A stretch of DNA of 64,000 bases from Bacillota bacterium (lineage in GTDB: Bacteria; Bacillota; Clostridia; Lachnospirales; CAG-274), in assembly GCA_017460805.1 (NCBI GenBank), contig JAFUAF010000058.1:1-64000 (forward strand). Direction: 5' to 3'. Below, piece by piece: positions 33,447 through 42,963 of this stretch (positions are counted from its first letter, which is position 1; each line of letters starts with the position of its first letter). Made by a program: the position numbers and the translations under genes. The notes beneath the pieces are model-generated. The model ran no database searches. It worked only from the letters and a program-made list of their open reading frames with translations, and was not told the DNA's origin.

Positions 33447-35648
33447 ATGGGAAATCCCGAAAGACCCAAAGACAAGCCCAAACATAATGAAGCGGGTGTT
33501 TTTACCCGCGAATGGCGTAAAATAGAAAAACGCGACATCGGTCTTATAGCTGCATATCTGCTGTACATGGGCTATGACGGCATAGTTATAATGGGATATA
33601 ACGAAATGGTAAAGCAGTTTATAGATGCTGTACACGACACGGGCGTAAACATTGTTGTGGAAGTATCCGAAGATACATTCTGCGACGAAACTCGCGTTCC
33701 CGTTACCAAAACTCTCAGCGAGTCGTTGCAGATATGCAAAAACGCAAAGCTGGTGCTTGAGACCGATATGTCGATGTACAAGCTTCGCAGGGCATCATAT
33801 GACAAGTATACACTTGAAAGCTGTATGCTTTCCGAGCTTTTGAAGCGTGTAAACGACACGGAGATATTCGACTGGTTTGTCAACAATTACGATTACTATG
33901 ACGAGATGTTTGACGAGTTTGTGGATATAGTGGATATGCGCTACAAATCCATACTTGTATACGGCAACGGCCAGCTTGCGCGCAAAATGCACAGCGCCCT
34001 TGCCGCAAAATGCGGTGCGGAAAATACCGCTCTTATCACTCAAAAGCAGATAAAACTTTCCGATGCGGGCAGACAGATCGCAATAAAAGCGCCTCTTGAC
34101 AAAAAATTTGATGCGATACTTTACTTTGGCATCGTACAGGAAATAAATGTAACACAGGACGGTCTTAAAGTAGATGCAATAAACCACAATTCCATATGTG
34201 CGGAGCTTGCCATGAGCTACGATTTGGCGGTCAATGTGCTCCCAGTGCTCAAAGCGGGCGGCGTACAGGTATTCACCTACCTTTACCCCGAGATATTCAC
34301 CCTTAATTATATGCTTAAAGCAAGGGGTCTTGACACATTCAAGAGAACGCCTTTCCTGCACAACATGGTAAAGGACAAAAAATACGACCTTGATGTGCGC
34401 AAATTCTTCTGCGAGCTTTACTCACCCGAGTATGTGGAGGGTATTCTGACCCGTCCGCAGGCTGTGGAAGTAAACGGCGTAAGAAAATATGCGGAGTTCC
34501 ATTCGGATTTTTACAACACGGTAAACGGCTGCCGTCTGACCACAAACATCCCCGAAAACCCCATACATACCATACATTTCTTCGGAAAGTGTGTTGCCAT
34601 GGGACGTTTTGTCGAGGATAAATTTACGATAGCAAGTCAGCTTCAGCGTTACCTTAACATCGGCTTTGACCAGTACCAGGTAATAAACTACGGCGTTGAG
34701 GCGGATACCGCCATAAACAAAAAACTGCGCAATATAAAGGTGCGCGACGGCGATATAGTTATAATTCTTTACCGCCATTATGAAGTTTACCGCAAAAAGG
34801 GCATAGAGGTAAATTACCTGCTTGACCTTATTATGAACCTCACAAGAGAAAAGCGCGAGTATTTCCTCGATTCTCCCGAGCACTTCAATCATGTGGTAAA
34901 CAACAAGATAGCGGAATATATTTATATGAGCATAGAGGACTATCTGCGTGACGACTACGAAGTAAGCGACCATTACTTCTCCATGTCCGACGGCACGGCG
35001 CCCGATCTTGCGCCCCCGTACCCCGAGCTTGCGGAATTTCTGGACGAGCTTAAAACTCACCGCGTAAAGACAACAAGCGACAAGGTCGGCGCAATAGTTA
35101 TGAACTGCAACCCGTTCACACTGGGTCACAGGTATCTTATAGAGACCGCCGCAAAACAGGTAGAACAGCTTTATATATTTGTTGTTGAAGAGGATAAATC
35201 CATATTCAGCTTCAAAGACCGCTTTATGCTGGTACAGCAGGGCACGGCTCACCTTTCAAACGTAACGGTGCTGCCCAGCGGCAACTTTATGATATCCACA
35301 CTCACATTCCCCGAGTATTTCAACAAGGACAATGTGGGTTCCGCGGCTATCGACCCGTCAAACGATGTCGAGCTTTTTGCAAACTACATAGCTCCTACAC
35401 TTGGCATAAAAATACGTTTTGCGGGCGAAGAACCGCTTGATATGGTAACAAGACAGTACAATGAGACAATGAAGCGCATACTCCCCGCCTGCGGTATGGA
35501 GTTCCGCGTTATCCCGCGTCTTGAAAACGGCGGCGAGGTAATAAGCGCAAGCCGCGTAAGGCGCTGTCTCGAAAAGAAGGATTTCGGCACTATAAGCCGT
35601 ATCGTTCCCGAAACTACATTAAGGTATCTTTTAAGTAATTTCAGCTGA
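33447..35648 (+). CDS. citrate-lyase-ligase-like adenylyltransferase fusion protein
   Basis: A 733-aa cytoplasmic protein. The C-terminal ~170 residues form a nucleotidyltransferase of the citrate lyase ligase (CitC) type: VGAIVMNCNPFTLGHRYL with the TxGH active site, KDRFMLVQQGTAHLSNV, and the ISASRVRR motif. Before it, about 385-470, is a region resembling SGNH/sugar-modifying proteins (HFFGKCVAMGRFVEDKFTI, then ASQLQRYLN). The N-terminal third contains Rossmann-like strands (ILVYGNGQLARKM). CitC normally acetylates citrate lyase, yet no citDEF genes are here, so this is unlikely to be a true CitC. A role in activating a glycan or lipid precursor is a guess. Confidence 0.75.
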   Translation: MGNPERPKDKPKHNEAGVFTREWRKIEKRDIGLIAAYLLYMGYDGIVIMGYNEMVKQFIDAVHDTGVNIVVEVSEDTFCDETRVPVTKTLSESLQICKNAKLVLETDMSMYKLRRASYDKYTLESCMLSELLKRVNDTEIFDWFVNNYDYYDEMFDEFVDIVDMRYKSILVYGNGQLARKMHSALAAKCGAENTALITQKQIKLSDAGRQIAIKAPLDKKFDAILYFGIVQEINVTQDGLKVDAINHNSICAELAMSYDLAVNVLPVLKAGGVQVFTYLYPEIFTLNYMLKARGLDTFKRTPFLHNMVKDKKYDLDVRKFFCELYSPEYVEGILTRPQAVEVNGVRKYAEFHSDFYNTVNGCRLTTNIPENPIHTIHFFGKCVAMGRFVEDKFTIASQLQRYLNIGFDQYQVINYGVEADTAINKKLRNIKVRDGDIVIILYRHYEVYRKKGIEVNYLLDLIMNLTREKREYFLDSPEHFNHVVNNKIAEYIYMSIEDYLRDDYEVSDHYFSMSDGTAPDLAPPYPELAEFLDELKTHRVKTTSDKVGAIVMNCNPFTLGHRYLIETAAKQVEQLYIFVVEEDKSIFSFKDRFMLVQQGTAHLSNVTVLPSGNFMISTLTFPEYFNKDNVGSAAIDPSNDVELFANYIAPTLGIKIRFAGEEPLDMVTRQYNETMKRILPACGMEFRVIPRLENGGEVISASRVRRCLEKKDFGTISRIVPETTLRYLLSNFS

Positions 35649-35674
35649 TAATTTATCGGCAGCGGGTATTTTTT

Positions 35675-36724
35675 ATGAGAAAAATTTTACTTTCGGCTTC
35701 GGCCATTCTTTTGATATCTGTCCTGTTTTTATGCGGTTGTTCCGCAGAAAGCAAAAACAGCCCACAGAACACGGCAGAAAGCACTATCTACGATTTTGAA
35801 CCCGTTACAAAAATAAAAGACGGGCAGAAAAACATATATGTCGTACTTAAAGTTATGAACAGCCAGTATTGGCAGGATATAATAGACGGAACGGCCGCTG
35901 CGGGCAGCGAATTGGGATGTAATGTCTATGTCGGCGGGCCTTCGGGCGAGGGCGACTGGCAGACACAGAAAGAAATGCTTGACCGTGCCGTAAACGAATT
36001 GGGCGCGGATGCAGTTTTGCTTGCACCGAGCGACTCTTCAAGTCTTGTTCAGGAAACCGCAGAGATATACAGCAGCGGTATACCCGTTATTCTTGTCGAT
36101 ACGATAGTCAACGGCGAAAGCTACAACACCTGCTATATGACGGACAATCTTCAGGCAGGCGAGCTTGCGGCAGAGGAAATGCTCGAGCAGCTTGTCTCCA
36201 AGGGCACAGACGAAAAGGAAGAGCTGAGCATCGCCATACAGATAACCTCCACCGCATCACAGACGGTCATAGACAGGCTTGCGGGCTTTAACCAGTATTG
36301 GGCAGCCAATGCCCCCGAAAACTGGAAAGTTCTGGACGAGGTAAAACTCAATAACGGCGACAAGGAAAAAGCCAAGCAGAACTGTCTTGACTTTATGGCG
36401 CAATATCCCGACTTGAAGGGCGTATTCGGCTGCAACAACAGTTCCACAGTCGGTTTTGTAAACGGTCTTACCGAAAACAACAGAAACGACATTGTTCTTG
36501 TGGGCTTTGACTATGCGGACGAAACGGCGGCTCTTGTCGCATCGGACAATTTCAGTGCCTCCACCATTGTTCAGAATCAGTACAGCATGGGCTACGAGGG
36601 TGTCAAAGATGCACTTGATGTTCTTAACGGCAAAAAGTCCGAATATAAATTTATAGACACGGGTACGGTCGTTATAAATCACGGCAACTACCGTGAATAC
36701 GAAGCGGAGGTGGACAAAAAATGA
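35675..36724 (+). CDS. periplasmic-type sugar-binding lipoprotein
   Basis: A 349-aa lipoprotein (signal MRKILLSASAILLISVLFL, lipobox LCGC) with a type I periplasmic binding fold (Peripla_BP_4): IYVVLKVMNSQYWQDII, ADAVLLAPSDSSSL, PVILVDTIVN and GVFGCNNSSTVGFVNGL. It should bind a sugar or similar ligand outside the cell. Its stop overlaps the start of a membrane GGDEF gene (ATGA), and no ABC transporter genes are near. It is therefore more likely the ligand-sensing half of a signalling pair than a transport component. Confidence 0.87.
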   Translation: MRKILLSASAILLISVLFLCGCSAESKNSPQNTAESTIYDFEPVTKIKDGQKNIYVVLKVMNSQYWQDIIDGTAAAGSELGCNVYVGGPSGEGDWQTQKEMLDRAVNELGADAVLLAPSDSSSLVQETAEIYSSGIPVILVDTIVNGESYNTCYMTDNLQAGELAAEEMLEQLVSKGTDEKEELSIAIQITSTASQTVIDRLAGFNQYWAANAPENWKVLDEVKLNNGDKEKAKQNCLDFMAQYPDLKGVFGCNNSSTVGFVNGLTENNRNDIVLVGFDYADETAALVASDNFSASTIVQNQYSMGYEGVKDALDVLNGKKSEYKFIDTGTVVINHGNYREYEAEVDKK

Positions 36725-38187
36725 ATCATAGCCGAACCGCTTCTCATTTTAAACTTTTGATAGTCTATCTCTTGTTCTGCGTTTTTGTGCTGACAAGTGT
36801 TGCGGCATCCTTAAACCGCCTTATCAAGCGCAGTACAAGCGCGCAAATAAACAACATTTTAAGCCTTATGTCCGAAAAGGTAGACACCGCTTTCGGCATG
36901 ATGGTGGATTATGTCACCGAGGCCGCCGACATTATTTCGGCTGATGAGACCTGCAATTTTGATGCCTATTATGACCAGCTTCAGCAAACGCTTGATACAA
37001 TGCCTTATTCGAGCATAGGTCTTATCGACAGCGAGGGAAATATATACGGCACAAACGGCGAAAAACTGGACATAGAAAAACAGGAGCTTATCGAAAAGGC
37101 AGAGCTTGCGGACAGTATCTATATCTCCGAGCCCTACCGTTCAAGCGTTACGGGCACGAATATGATAACCATGATAGCCCCGCTTGAACGCGGCGGCCAA
37201 AAGATAGGCAGTCTATACGCAAACTACTACCTTGAAACGATACAAAACCTTGCATCTACAAATATTCTGTCCGAGAATACCTTTGTATTTCTGATGAACC
37301 CGTTTTCGGGCAATTATGTCAGCTGTTCCGCAAACGGCAGCGTTCCCGCGGGCACATGGAGCAATATAAGACTTATAAAATCCGATATAAAGGGTCTGAA
37401 CGACTACGATTACGATGTATGGCTGAAAAATATGCGCGAAAACGCAGAACCCAACCTTGTCAACTACACTCTAAAAAAAGCCACTTATACCGAGGCTTAT
37501 GTAGGCATTGACGGTATGAAAAACTGGTTTATCGTTATACAGATACCCCTTGCGGAGCTTTCGGGCACCATGCACCAATACGCCTGGGGCGTGGGTATAT
37601 GCGCCGCCCTGCTTATTTTTGCAACACTTCTTTTGGCAGGTCACCTTTACAACAGCGAGCGCAGAGAGAATGTGACATTGCAGGACCTTTCGGAGCATGA
37701 CCCTCTTACGGGGCTTTATAACCGCCGCGCCTTTGATGCGCACATGCAGGATATTTTCAAAGAAATCCCGCAGGGCGATATTTCCACATTTATGTTTTTT
37801 GACATAGACAAATTTAAAAGCGTAAACGATAATTACGGTCACGATGCGGGCGACCAGGTACTTTGCTTTGTTGCCGATGCGCTTGCCGAAGCCTTTGACG
37901 GCACGGGTATTGCCGCACGAATAGGCGGCGACGAATTTAACGTATTTATTTACGCCCCGCTGACTGTGGCAAATTTAGACGATATATTGGCTAATCTTCG
38001 CCGAAATCTCAAAAATTTCAAGCTGGAAGACGGCACGACACTTCCTATCAGTTTCTGTGCGGGTCTTGCGGTATATCCGCAGGATGCACACGACCTCAAA
38101 TTTCTGACAAAATGCGCAGATGAGGCACTTTATCACGCTAAGGAAGCCGGCCGCAACGACCACCACTGGTATCACGACATCAGTTAA
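36721..38187 (+). CDS. membrane diguanylate cyclase with extracellular sensor domain
   Basis: A 488-aa protein: N-terminal membrane helix (about 10-32), extracellular Cache-like sensor (about 33-285), second membrane helix (about 288-308), then a GGDEF domain. The active site ARIGGDEFNVFIYA is intact, with FFDIDKFKSVNDNYGHDAGDQVL ahead of it in two conserved blocks. The RxxD inhibitory site upstream of GGDEF is absent, so product feedback is not expected. It is translationally coupled to the sugar-binding lipoprotein, which probably delivers the signal to its outer domain. Confidence 0.88.
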   Translation: MNHSRTASHFKLLIVYLLFCVFVLTSVAASLNRLIKRSTSAQINNILSLMSEKVDTAFGMMVDYVTEAADIISADETCNFDAYYDQLQQTLDTMPYSSIGLIDSEGNIYGTNGEKLDIEKQELIEKAELADSIYISEPYRSSVTGTNMITMIAPLERGGQKIGSLYANYYLETIQNLASTNILSENTFVFLMNPFSGNYVSCSANGSVPAGTWSNIRLIKSDIKGLNDYDYDVWLKNMRENAEPNLVNYTLKKATYTEAYVGIDGMKNWFIVIQIPLAELSGTMHQYAWGVGICAALLIFATLLLAGHLYNSERRENVTLQDLSEHDPLTGLYNRRAFDAHMQDIFKEIPQGDISTFMFFDIDKFKSVNDNYGHDAGDQVLCFVADALAEAFDGTGIAARIGGDEFNVFIYAPLTVANLDDILANLRRNLKNFKLEDGTTLPISFCAGLAVYPQDAHDLKFLTKCADEALYHAKEAGRNDHHWYHDIS

Positions 38188-38190
38188 AAC

Positions 38191-38228
38191 CAAAAGGGCT
38201 TTTGTCTGTATGCGGCAAAAGCCTTTTG
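38191..38228 (+). terminator. hairpin after the GGDEF gene
   Basis: CAAAAGGGCTTTTG (38191-38204) pairs with CAAAAGCCTTTTG (38216-38228). The T-rich arm makes a plausible terminator or attenuator before the glycosyltransferase gene. Confidence 0.55.
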
Positions 38229-38250
38229 ACTTACGAAAGAGTTTAAGATT

Positions 38251-39399
38251 ATGAAAATTCTGATCACGACCGACTGGTACAAAACCGCCGCAAACGGTGT
38301 TGCCACCTCGGTAAGAAACCTCGAAAAAGGTCTGCGCGAATGCGGTGCGGACGTGCGTATACTGACACTTTCGCCGAATTACCGCTCCTATGTAAAGGGC
38401 AGCACCACATACATAAGCTCGCTGAACGCGGGCAAAATATATCCCAATGCGCGTATTCTGGCAATAGTGCGCCGCAAGCTGATAAACGACCTGATAGACT
38501 GGAAGCCCGATATTATCCACTCCCAGTGCGAATTCAGCACCTTTATTATGGCAAGGCGCATCGCAAAGCGTGTACGCTGCCCCATTGTACACACCTACCA
38601 CACCATTTACGAGGACTATTCACACTATATAATACATAACAAGCGCCTCGGCAAAAATGCAATGATAACTTTTACAAAGCAGATAGCAAAGCGAGTCGAC
38701 GGCATGATAGCCCCCACGCAGAAAGTTTCCGATCTTCTGATGCGCTATGGCTGCCGCACACCCATATGGGTAATGCCTACGGGACTTGACCTTGCAAAGA
38801 TATGTTCACACGAAGACAACGAACATAAAATTGCCTTAAAGAGAAAACTCGGCATACCGCTTGACAAAAAAGTCATTTTATACGCAGGCCGCCTTGCATC
38901 CGAAAAAAACATCACGGAGATCATAGAAATGCTCGGGCATATCCGACCCAAAAACGCCGTATTTCTGCTTGTGGGTGACGGCCCCGACAGAAAGGGTGTC
39001 GAAAAGAGCATAGCCGACAACAAGCTTGACTTTGCAATAATGACAGGTATGGTAAAGCCCAGGGATATGCGCTTTTACTACGGCATTGCGGACATTTTTG
39101 TCAGCGCCTCCCGCTCCGAAACGCAGGGGCTTACTTATATAGAAGCGCTTGCAAACGGACTTCCGCTTTTGTGCAGGCGAGACCAATGCCTTGAAAATGT
39201 GCTTATTGACGGTGTTACGGGCTATGCCTACAACACGGAGGAAGATTTTGCCGCCCACCTTGAAGAACTGCTTGACGGCGACATATCCAAGCTTAAAGAA
39301 AACGCCGTAAACCTGATAAATCGGCAGTATTCGCTAAAAAATTTTGCGGAACACGCACTTAAAATATACGCCGAATGTTTAAATTTCTATGACGATTAA
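38251..39399 (+). CDS. GT4-family glycosyltransferase
   Basis: A 382-aa retaining glycosyltransferase of the GT4/GT-B type. The acceptor-side N-terminus has ITTDWYKTAANGVATSV, and the middle has VHTYHTIYEDYSHY. The donor side has ILYAGRLASEKNITEI, LVGDGPDRK, and the catalytic glutamate region SASRSETQGLTYIEAL. These features are close to diacylglycerol alpha-glucosyltransferases that make glycolipids, so a membrane glycolipid or lipoteichoic acid anchor role is plausible. No signal peptide. Confidence 0.87.
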   Translation: MKILITTDWYKTAANGVATSVRNLEKGLRECGADVRILTLSPNYRSYVKGSTTYISSLNAGKIYPNARILAIVRRKLINDLIDWKPDIIHSQCEFSTFIMARRIAKRVRCPIVHTYHTIYEDYSHYIIHNKRLGKNAMITFTKQIAKRVDGMIAPTQKVSDLLMRYGCRTPIWVMPTGLDLAKICSHEDNEHKIALKRKLGIPLDKKVILYAGRLASEKNITEIIEMLGHIRPKNAVFLLVGDGPDRKGVEKSIADNKLDFAIMTGMVKPRDMRFYYGIADIFVSASRSETQGLTYIEALANGLPLLCRRDQCLENVLIDGVTGYAYNTEEDFAAHLEELLDGDISKLKENAVNLINRQYSLKNFAEHALKIYAECLNFYDD

Positions 39400-39419
39400 A
39401 CAAACACACTTGAAAAATT

Positions 39420-39448
39420 AAAATTTATATGGTAAACTACCTTGTAGT
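39420..39448 (+). promoter_or_regulatory. trmL promoter
   Basis: TTGAAA, 17-nt spacer, TAAACT (roughly 39410-39438). It would serve trmL and the two downstream genes. Confidence 0.4.
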
Positions 39449-39507
39449 AAAGAAGAATTTTTTTCAAGCTTATATTTTAAATACAAATACGAAAGAACGG
39501 CAATAAT

Positions 39508-40002
39508 ATGAATATAGTTTTACATCAGCCCGAAATACCGCAGAACACGGGAAACATCGGCCGTACCTGTGTTGCCACAAATACCGCACTGCACCTTATA
39601 AGGCCGCTTGGCTTCGATACGAGCGACAAATCGCTCAAACGCGCGGGCATGGACTACTGGAAAGACCTTGAAGTCCATTATTACGACAACTTTGACGAGT
39701 TTGTTGCGGCACACCCGAACGCAAGGATAATCATGGCGACCACAAAGGCACGCCAAACCTATGACAGCATAGAATACAAAGACGACGATTTTATTATGTT
39801 CGGCAGTGAGGGCAGCGGTATTCCCGAAGAGATACTGCTCAAATACAAACAAAACTGCGTAAGGATACCAATGATAGGCGAATACCGCAGTCTTAACCTT
39901 TCAAACTCGGTGGCTATCGTTTTATACGAGGCTCTGCGTCAGCAGGGTTTTGAGGGTTTTGTAACACAGGGCGAACTTCATCATCACAACTGGAGTGAAT
40001 AA
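39508..40002 (+). CDS. trmL: tRNA (cytidine(34)-2'-O)-methyltransferase
   Basis: A 164-aa SPOUT-class enzyme that methylates the wobble ribose of tRNA-Leu. The N-terminal VLHQPEIPQNTGNIGRTC is diagnostic, followed by LHLIRPLGFD, FGSEGSGIPEEIL and the SAM-knot motif RSLNLSNSVAIVLYEALRQ. Length is normal. The next gene starts 2 nt after its stop. Confidence 0.95.
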   Translation: MNIVLHQPEIPQNTGNIGRTCVATNTALHLIRPLGFDTSDKSLKRAGMDYWKDLEVHYYDNFDEFVAAHPNARIIMATTKARQTYDSIEYKDDDFIMFGSEGSGIPEEILLKYKQNCVRIPMIGEYRSLNLSNSVAIVLYEALRQQGFEGFVTQGELHHHNWSE

Positions 40003-40003
40003 T

Positions 40004-40411
40004 ATGGAAACGATTTATGTAATAATGCTGAAAGATGCAAAAACAGGCTTTTTGGAAAAGGAGCTTTGCAGCATAACGCTTTCGGCGCATGATGAATATA
40101 TTGTCAATCTTTACGCTGCGGAAACAGACAGCGGCATGACACTTAATATCCGTCTTTCCACGGGGCGCGATGTCAGCGATTGGGAGTATGATGCGATATA
40201 CGATTATTATGACCCGTCAGCGCTTGAAGAAAGCGGCGTTTCCGTAACGGAAATGACCGATGACTATAACCCCGTATGGCTGGCTGCTCTGCCTTTTGAC
40301 GAAGACAATGCGCAGCAGGCTGTAGAAAACGTACTTAAACTTCACCATGCAGAGCTTGCCGATGTTTTTGAGACCATCAAGGACAAGGAAAGCGAGTATA
40401 CGGAGGAATAA
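40004..40411 (+). CDS. conserved hypothetical acidic protein
   Basis: A 135-aa acidic protein, not recognised beyond a possible DUF6762-type resemblance. Predicted as soluble and mixed alpha/beta: an N-terminal strand METIYVIMLKD, then repeated Asp/Tyr-rich segments (DVSDWEYDAIYDYYDP). The start at ATG 40004 has GGAG eight nt upstream. It lies between trmL and a secreted hypothetical gene with gaps of 1-2 nt, so it belongs to their operon. Confidence 0.65.
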   Translation: METIYVIMLKDAKTGFLEKELCSITLSAHDEYIVNLYAAETDSGMTLNIRLSTGRDVSDWEYDAIYDYYDPSALEESGVSVTEMTDDYNPVWLAALPFDEDNAQQAVENVLKLHHAELADVFETIKDKESEYTEE

Positions 40412-40413
40412 AA

Positions 40414-41583
40414 ATGAAGCATAAAAAAGCAATAATAGCCGCAGCGGCAGTAATTGTCGTCGGCGCAGGCGCAATAACAGCTTCGGTTTTAAACAAGGGC
40501 AAAGCGCCGCAGACCCCGGAAACGGCACCCGCCGTTACACAGGAAGAACTGCCCGAAATGCCAAACCCCGAAGAAATAGACTTTGACAACGCAGACGAAG
40601 TTATCGTGGGTCTCAGCGACACGGAACTTACGGACGATATGAAAAGCACCATAGCCGAAATAAATTCGGCGCTTGACAGCTATCTTGCGGCAAACAAAAA
40701 AAACAAAAATCTGATAACCGAATACGGATTTTTGTATAACACAGACGAAAACAAAAATATGACAGTAAAAGACCTTGTTGACGAGGGCGTTATAAATGCC
40801 GAGGGCGACATTGTCGATTATACCGATATAATCTATATCCGTGCCTGCGATCTTGCCGCATATGCGGACAATATCGACGAAAACGACGAAAGTTTGCAGG
40901 TATTTACCGCCTATAACAGCAAAGACGGCTACTTTGTATCAAACGACCTGTACAGCGAGGGCGCAACTCTTTCACAAAAAGACTATGAAGCGCTTATAAT
41001 GAGTTATAAATTCACCCACGGCGAGATAACCAACCCGCAGCGCGGCAGCACCGATTATGAGGGTATAATGGCTGCAACGGGCTTTGAGGGCGAATATGAC
41101 GTAAAACACATGGCGTGTGATGACAAATACGCCGTTGCGGTAGTCGGAAGTCTTGATGATACGACCGTGGTAAAAGAATATGTCTGCGTGCTTGACAACG
41201 GCACATGGACACTTGGCATGGAGGGTCTTGAGGAAAGCGACAGCCCCATGTATGACGTAAACATGAAATATCCCACAATGGAGCTTGGACTTTTGCCCAA
41301 GTACACCATTGCAAATTACGAAAAGCCAAAAAATCACTTTACCGCGTATGAAGCACCCCTTGTTCAGTTAAAACTGATAAAGGAAAAGGATGTTCCCGCA
41401 AGCTACGACTGCGGAACGGGCAAATTTGCCTATATGGAGTTTGGCGACACCAAGCTTATAGGCTGTGTAAACGAAGAAAACAAGCTGGAGTTCTACCCCG
41501 TCAATTCTGTGGAAGAGGCTATCGCCTATATGCTTCAGTATGACGACGACCCGCCTGTTTTTATAATAAATTTCCATAATTAG
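40414..41583 (+). CDS. secreted or membrane-anchored hypothetical protein
   Basis: A 389-aa protein with an N-terminal hydrophobic anchor (residues 6-27, IIAAAAVIVVGAGAITASVL) and no clear cleavage or lipobox site. A Pro/Glu-rich linker follows, then a large acidic extracellular domain without a recognised fold. It is a mature-chain binding or structural protein by appearance; I cannot name a function. It starts 2 nt after the preceding gene. Confidence 0.65.
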   Translation: MKHKKAIIAAAAVIVVGAGAITASVLNKGKAPQTPETAPAVTQEELPEMPNPEEIDFDNADEVIVGLSDTELTDDMKSTIAEINSALDSYLAANKKNKNLITEYGFLYNTDENKNMTVKDLVDEGVINAEGDIVDYTDIIYIRACDLAAYADNIDENDESLQVFTAYNSKDGYFVSNDLYSEGATLSQKDYEALIMSYKFTHGEITNPQRGSTDYEGIMAATGFEGEYDVKHMACDDKYAVAVVGSLDDTTVVKEYVCVLDNGTWTLGMEGLEESDSPMYDVNMKYPTMELGLLPKYTIANYEKPKNHFTAYEAPLVQLKLIKEKDVPASYDCGTGKFAYMEFGDTKLIGCVNEENKLEFYPVNSVEEAIAYMLQYDDDPPVFIINFHN

Positions 41584-41639
41584 TTATTTTCTTATGTCTT
41601 TAAGAGAAAGCTATCCAAAAAGAAAGGAAGGTAATCAAA

Positions 41640-42071
41640 ATGAAAGAAGAACGTATGCTTATTTTAAATATGCTCAACGAGGGCAAAATAACAGCCGACG
41701 AAGCAGTCAGCCTGCTTAATGCTCTTCCGAGCGAGGGCTGCTCTTTCGACGACTTTGCGCGCAGCGTAAAGACCAAGGTAGAGGATTTTGCGGGAAAGGC
41801 AGAGCCTAAGGTAAAGAAAGCCGCTCAGGATATCCGCGACCGTTCCGTTGAGGCCTTTGACAATATCAAGGCCAAAATAGAAGAAAAAAGAGCGGAAAGC
41901 GCAGCAGCGGCAGACAAAGAGGACGGCTATGCGGCAGACTCGGACGAGTATGTTGATATAACCGCAGGCGTGGACGAAGACTATGACGAGTCCACACAGC
42001 GCGACTCCGAAATGGAGAGAAACGAAGATACTCTGCCCGTTGACGAGGCCGAGCCTATAAACGAAGAATAA
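41640..42071 (+). CDS. SHOCT-like N-terminal domain protein
   Basis: A 143-aa protein. The first 30 residues (RMLILNMLNEGKITADEAVS) form the short helical hairpin seen at the N-terminus of YvlB/DUF2089-C-like proteins. A charged amphipathic helical stretch follows (about 45-95), then a disordered, strongly acidic tail (SDEYVDITAGVDEDYDES). The domain often mediates protein contacts in envelope-stress genes. It lies 16 nt upstream of the signal peptidase gene. Confidence 0.7.
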   Translation: MKEERMLILNMLNEGKITADEAVSLLNALPSEGCSFDDFARSVKTKVEDFAGKAEPKVKKAAQDIRDRSVEAFDNIKAKIEEKRAESAAAADKEDGYAADSDEYVDITAGVDEDYDESTQRDSEMERNEDTLPVDEAEPINEE

Positions 42072-42087
42072 ATCGGGAGTTTTTTAA

Positions 42088-42708
42088 ATGTCAGACGAAT
42101 TAAAACAGGAAACCACGGGCGCTGAGGAAAACGCAGCGCCCGAAACCAAAGAAGAAGACGGCAAAAAGAAAAAGATAACCAAAGAGGATATCATCAAAGA
42201 GACTGTCAGCTGGATAGAAACCATTGTTTTTGCCGTAGTTTTTGCCTTTCTTATAACCACTTTTCTTATCGTAAACGCCAAAGTGCCCTCGGCATCAATG
42301 GAAACAACGGTAATGACGGGCGACAGGCTTATTGCGAACCGCTTAAGCTACAAACTGAGCAAGCCCGAGCGCTACGACATAGTGGTATTCAAGTTCCCCG
42401 ACGACGAAAGCAAGCTTTATATAAAGCGAATAATCGGTCTGCCGGGTGACACCGTAAATATAAGAAACGGACATGTATACATCAACGACAGTACCGAACC
42501 TTTGCGCGAAGATTTTCTGCACGAGCCCATGCGCACCGAGGATGCGACTTTCGTCGTACCCGAGGGTCATTATTTTATGATGGGCGACAACAGAAATCAC
42601 TCCAGCGATTCAAGGTTCTGGGAAAATAAATTTGTGGCCGAGGATAAGATACTGGGCAAGGCTGCTTTCAGATACTTCCCCGTAAAAAGCATCGGTCCCG
42701 TAAAATAA
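42088..42708 (+). CDS. lepB: signal peptidase I
   Basis: A 206-aa type I signal peptidase that cleaves signal peptides at the outer face of the membrane. A charged N-terminal tail (1-38) precedes one membrane helix (about 42-63). The catalytic Ser is in PSASM (Ser70) and the catalytic Lys in YIKRIIGLPGD (Lys113). The box E motif MGDNRNHSSDSR is intact. Single-helix architecture is typical of Gram-positive SipS-like enzymes. Confidence 0.94.
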   Translation: MSDELKQETTGAEENAAPETKEEDGKKKKITKEDIIKETVSWIETIVFAVVFAFLITTFLIVNAKVPSASMETTVMTGDRLIANRLSYKLSKPERYDIVVFKFPDDESKLYIKRIIGLPGDTVNIRNGHVYINDSTEPLREDFLHEPMRTEDATFVVPEGHYFMMGDNRNHSSDSRFWENKFVAEDKILGKAAFRYFPVKSIGPVK

Positions 42709-42725
42709 AAAGGAGAAATACTGAA

Positions 42726-42926
42726 ATGGAAATTACAAAGGATATGATAATTGCTGATGTTATCGCACTTGACCCCAATCTTGCGGGCGTACTTATGGCA
42801 AGCGGCATGCACTGTGTAGGCTGCCCCGCCCATACAAGCGAATCTCTTGAAGAGGCCTGCTTCGTACACGGCCTTGACGTAAACGAGATAATCAATAATC
42901 TTAAAACATATCTTGCTAATAAATAA
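42726..42926 (+). CDS. DUF1858 redox-disulfide domain protein
   Basis: A 66-aa protein made of one DUF1858 domain. The motif GMHCVGCPAHTSESLEEAC includes the CxxC pair typical of this family, which occurs alone or fused to hybrid-cluster-type redox proteins. A role as a small redox or Fe-S/metal-binding protein is assumed from the family, not shown here. It follows lepB with a good AAAGGAG site. Confidence 0.85.
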   Translation: MEITKDMIIADVIALDPNLAGVLMASGMHCVGCPAHTSESLEEACFVHGLDVNEIINNLKTYLANK

Positions 42927-42933
42927 AAAAACA

Positions 42934-42963
42934 GGGCTGCCGCAAATTTGGGCAGCCCTTTGC
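42934..42963 (+). terminator. terminator after the DUF1858 gene
   Basis: Stem AGGGCTGCC / GGGCAGCCCT with an 8-nt loop, followed by a short T-rich tail. Confidence 0.65.

Noticed and set aside
35100..35648. True citrate lyase ligase (citC)
   Set aside because: The protein is over twice the usual length and no citrate lyase subunit genes are present.
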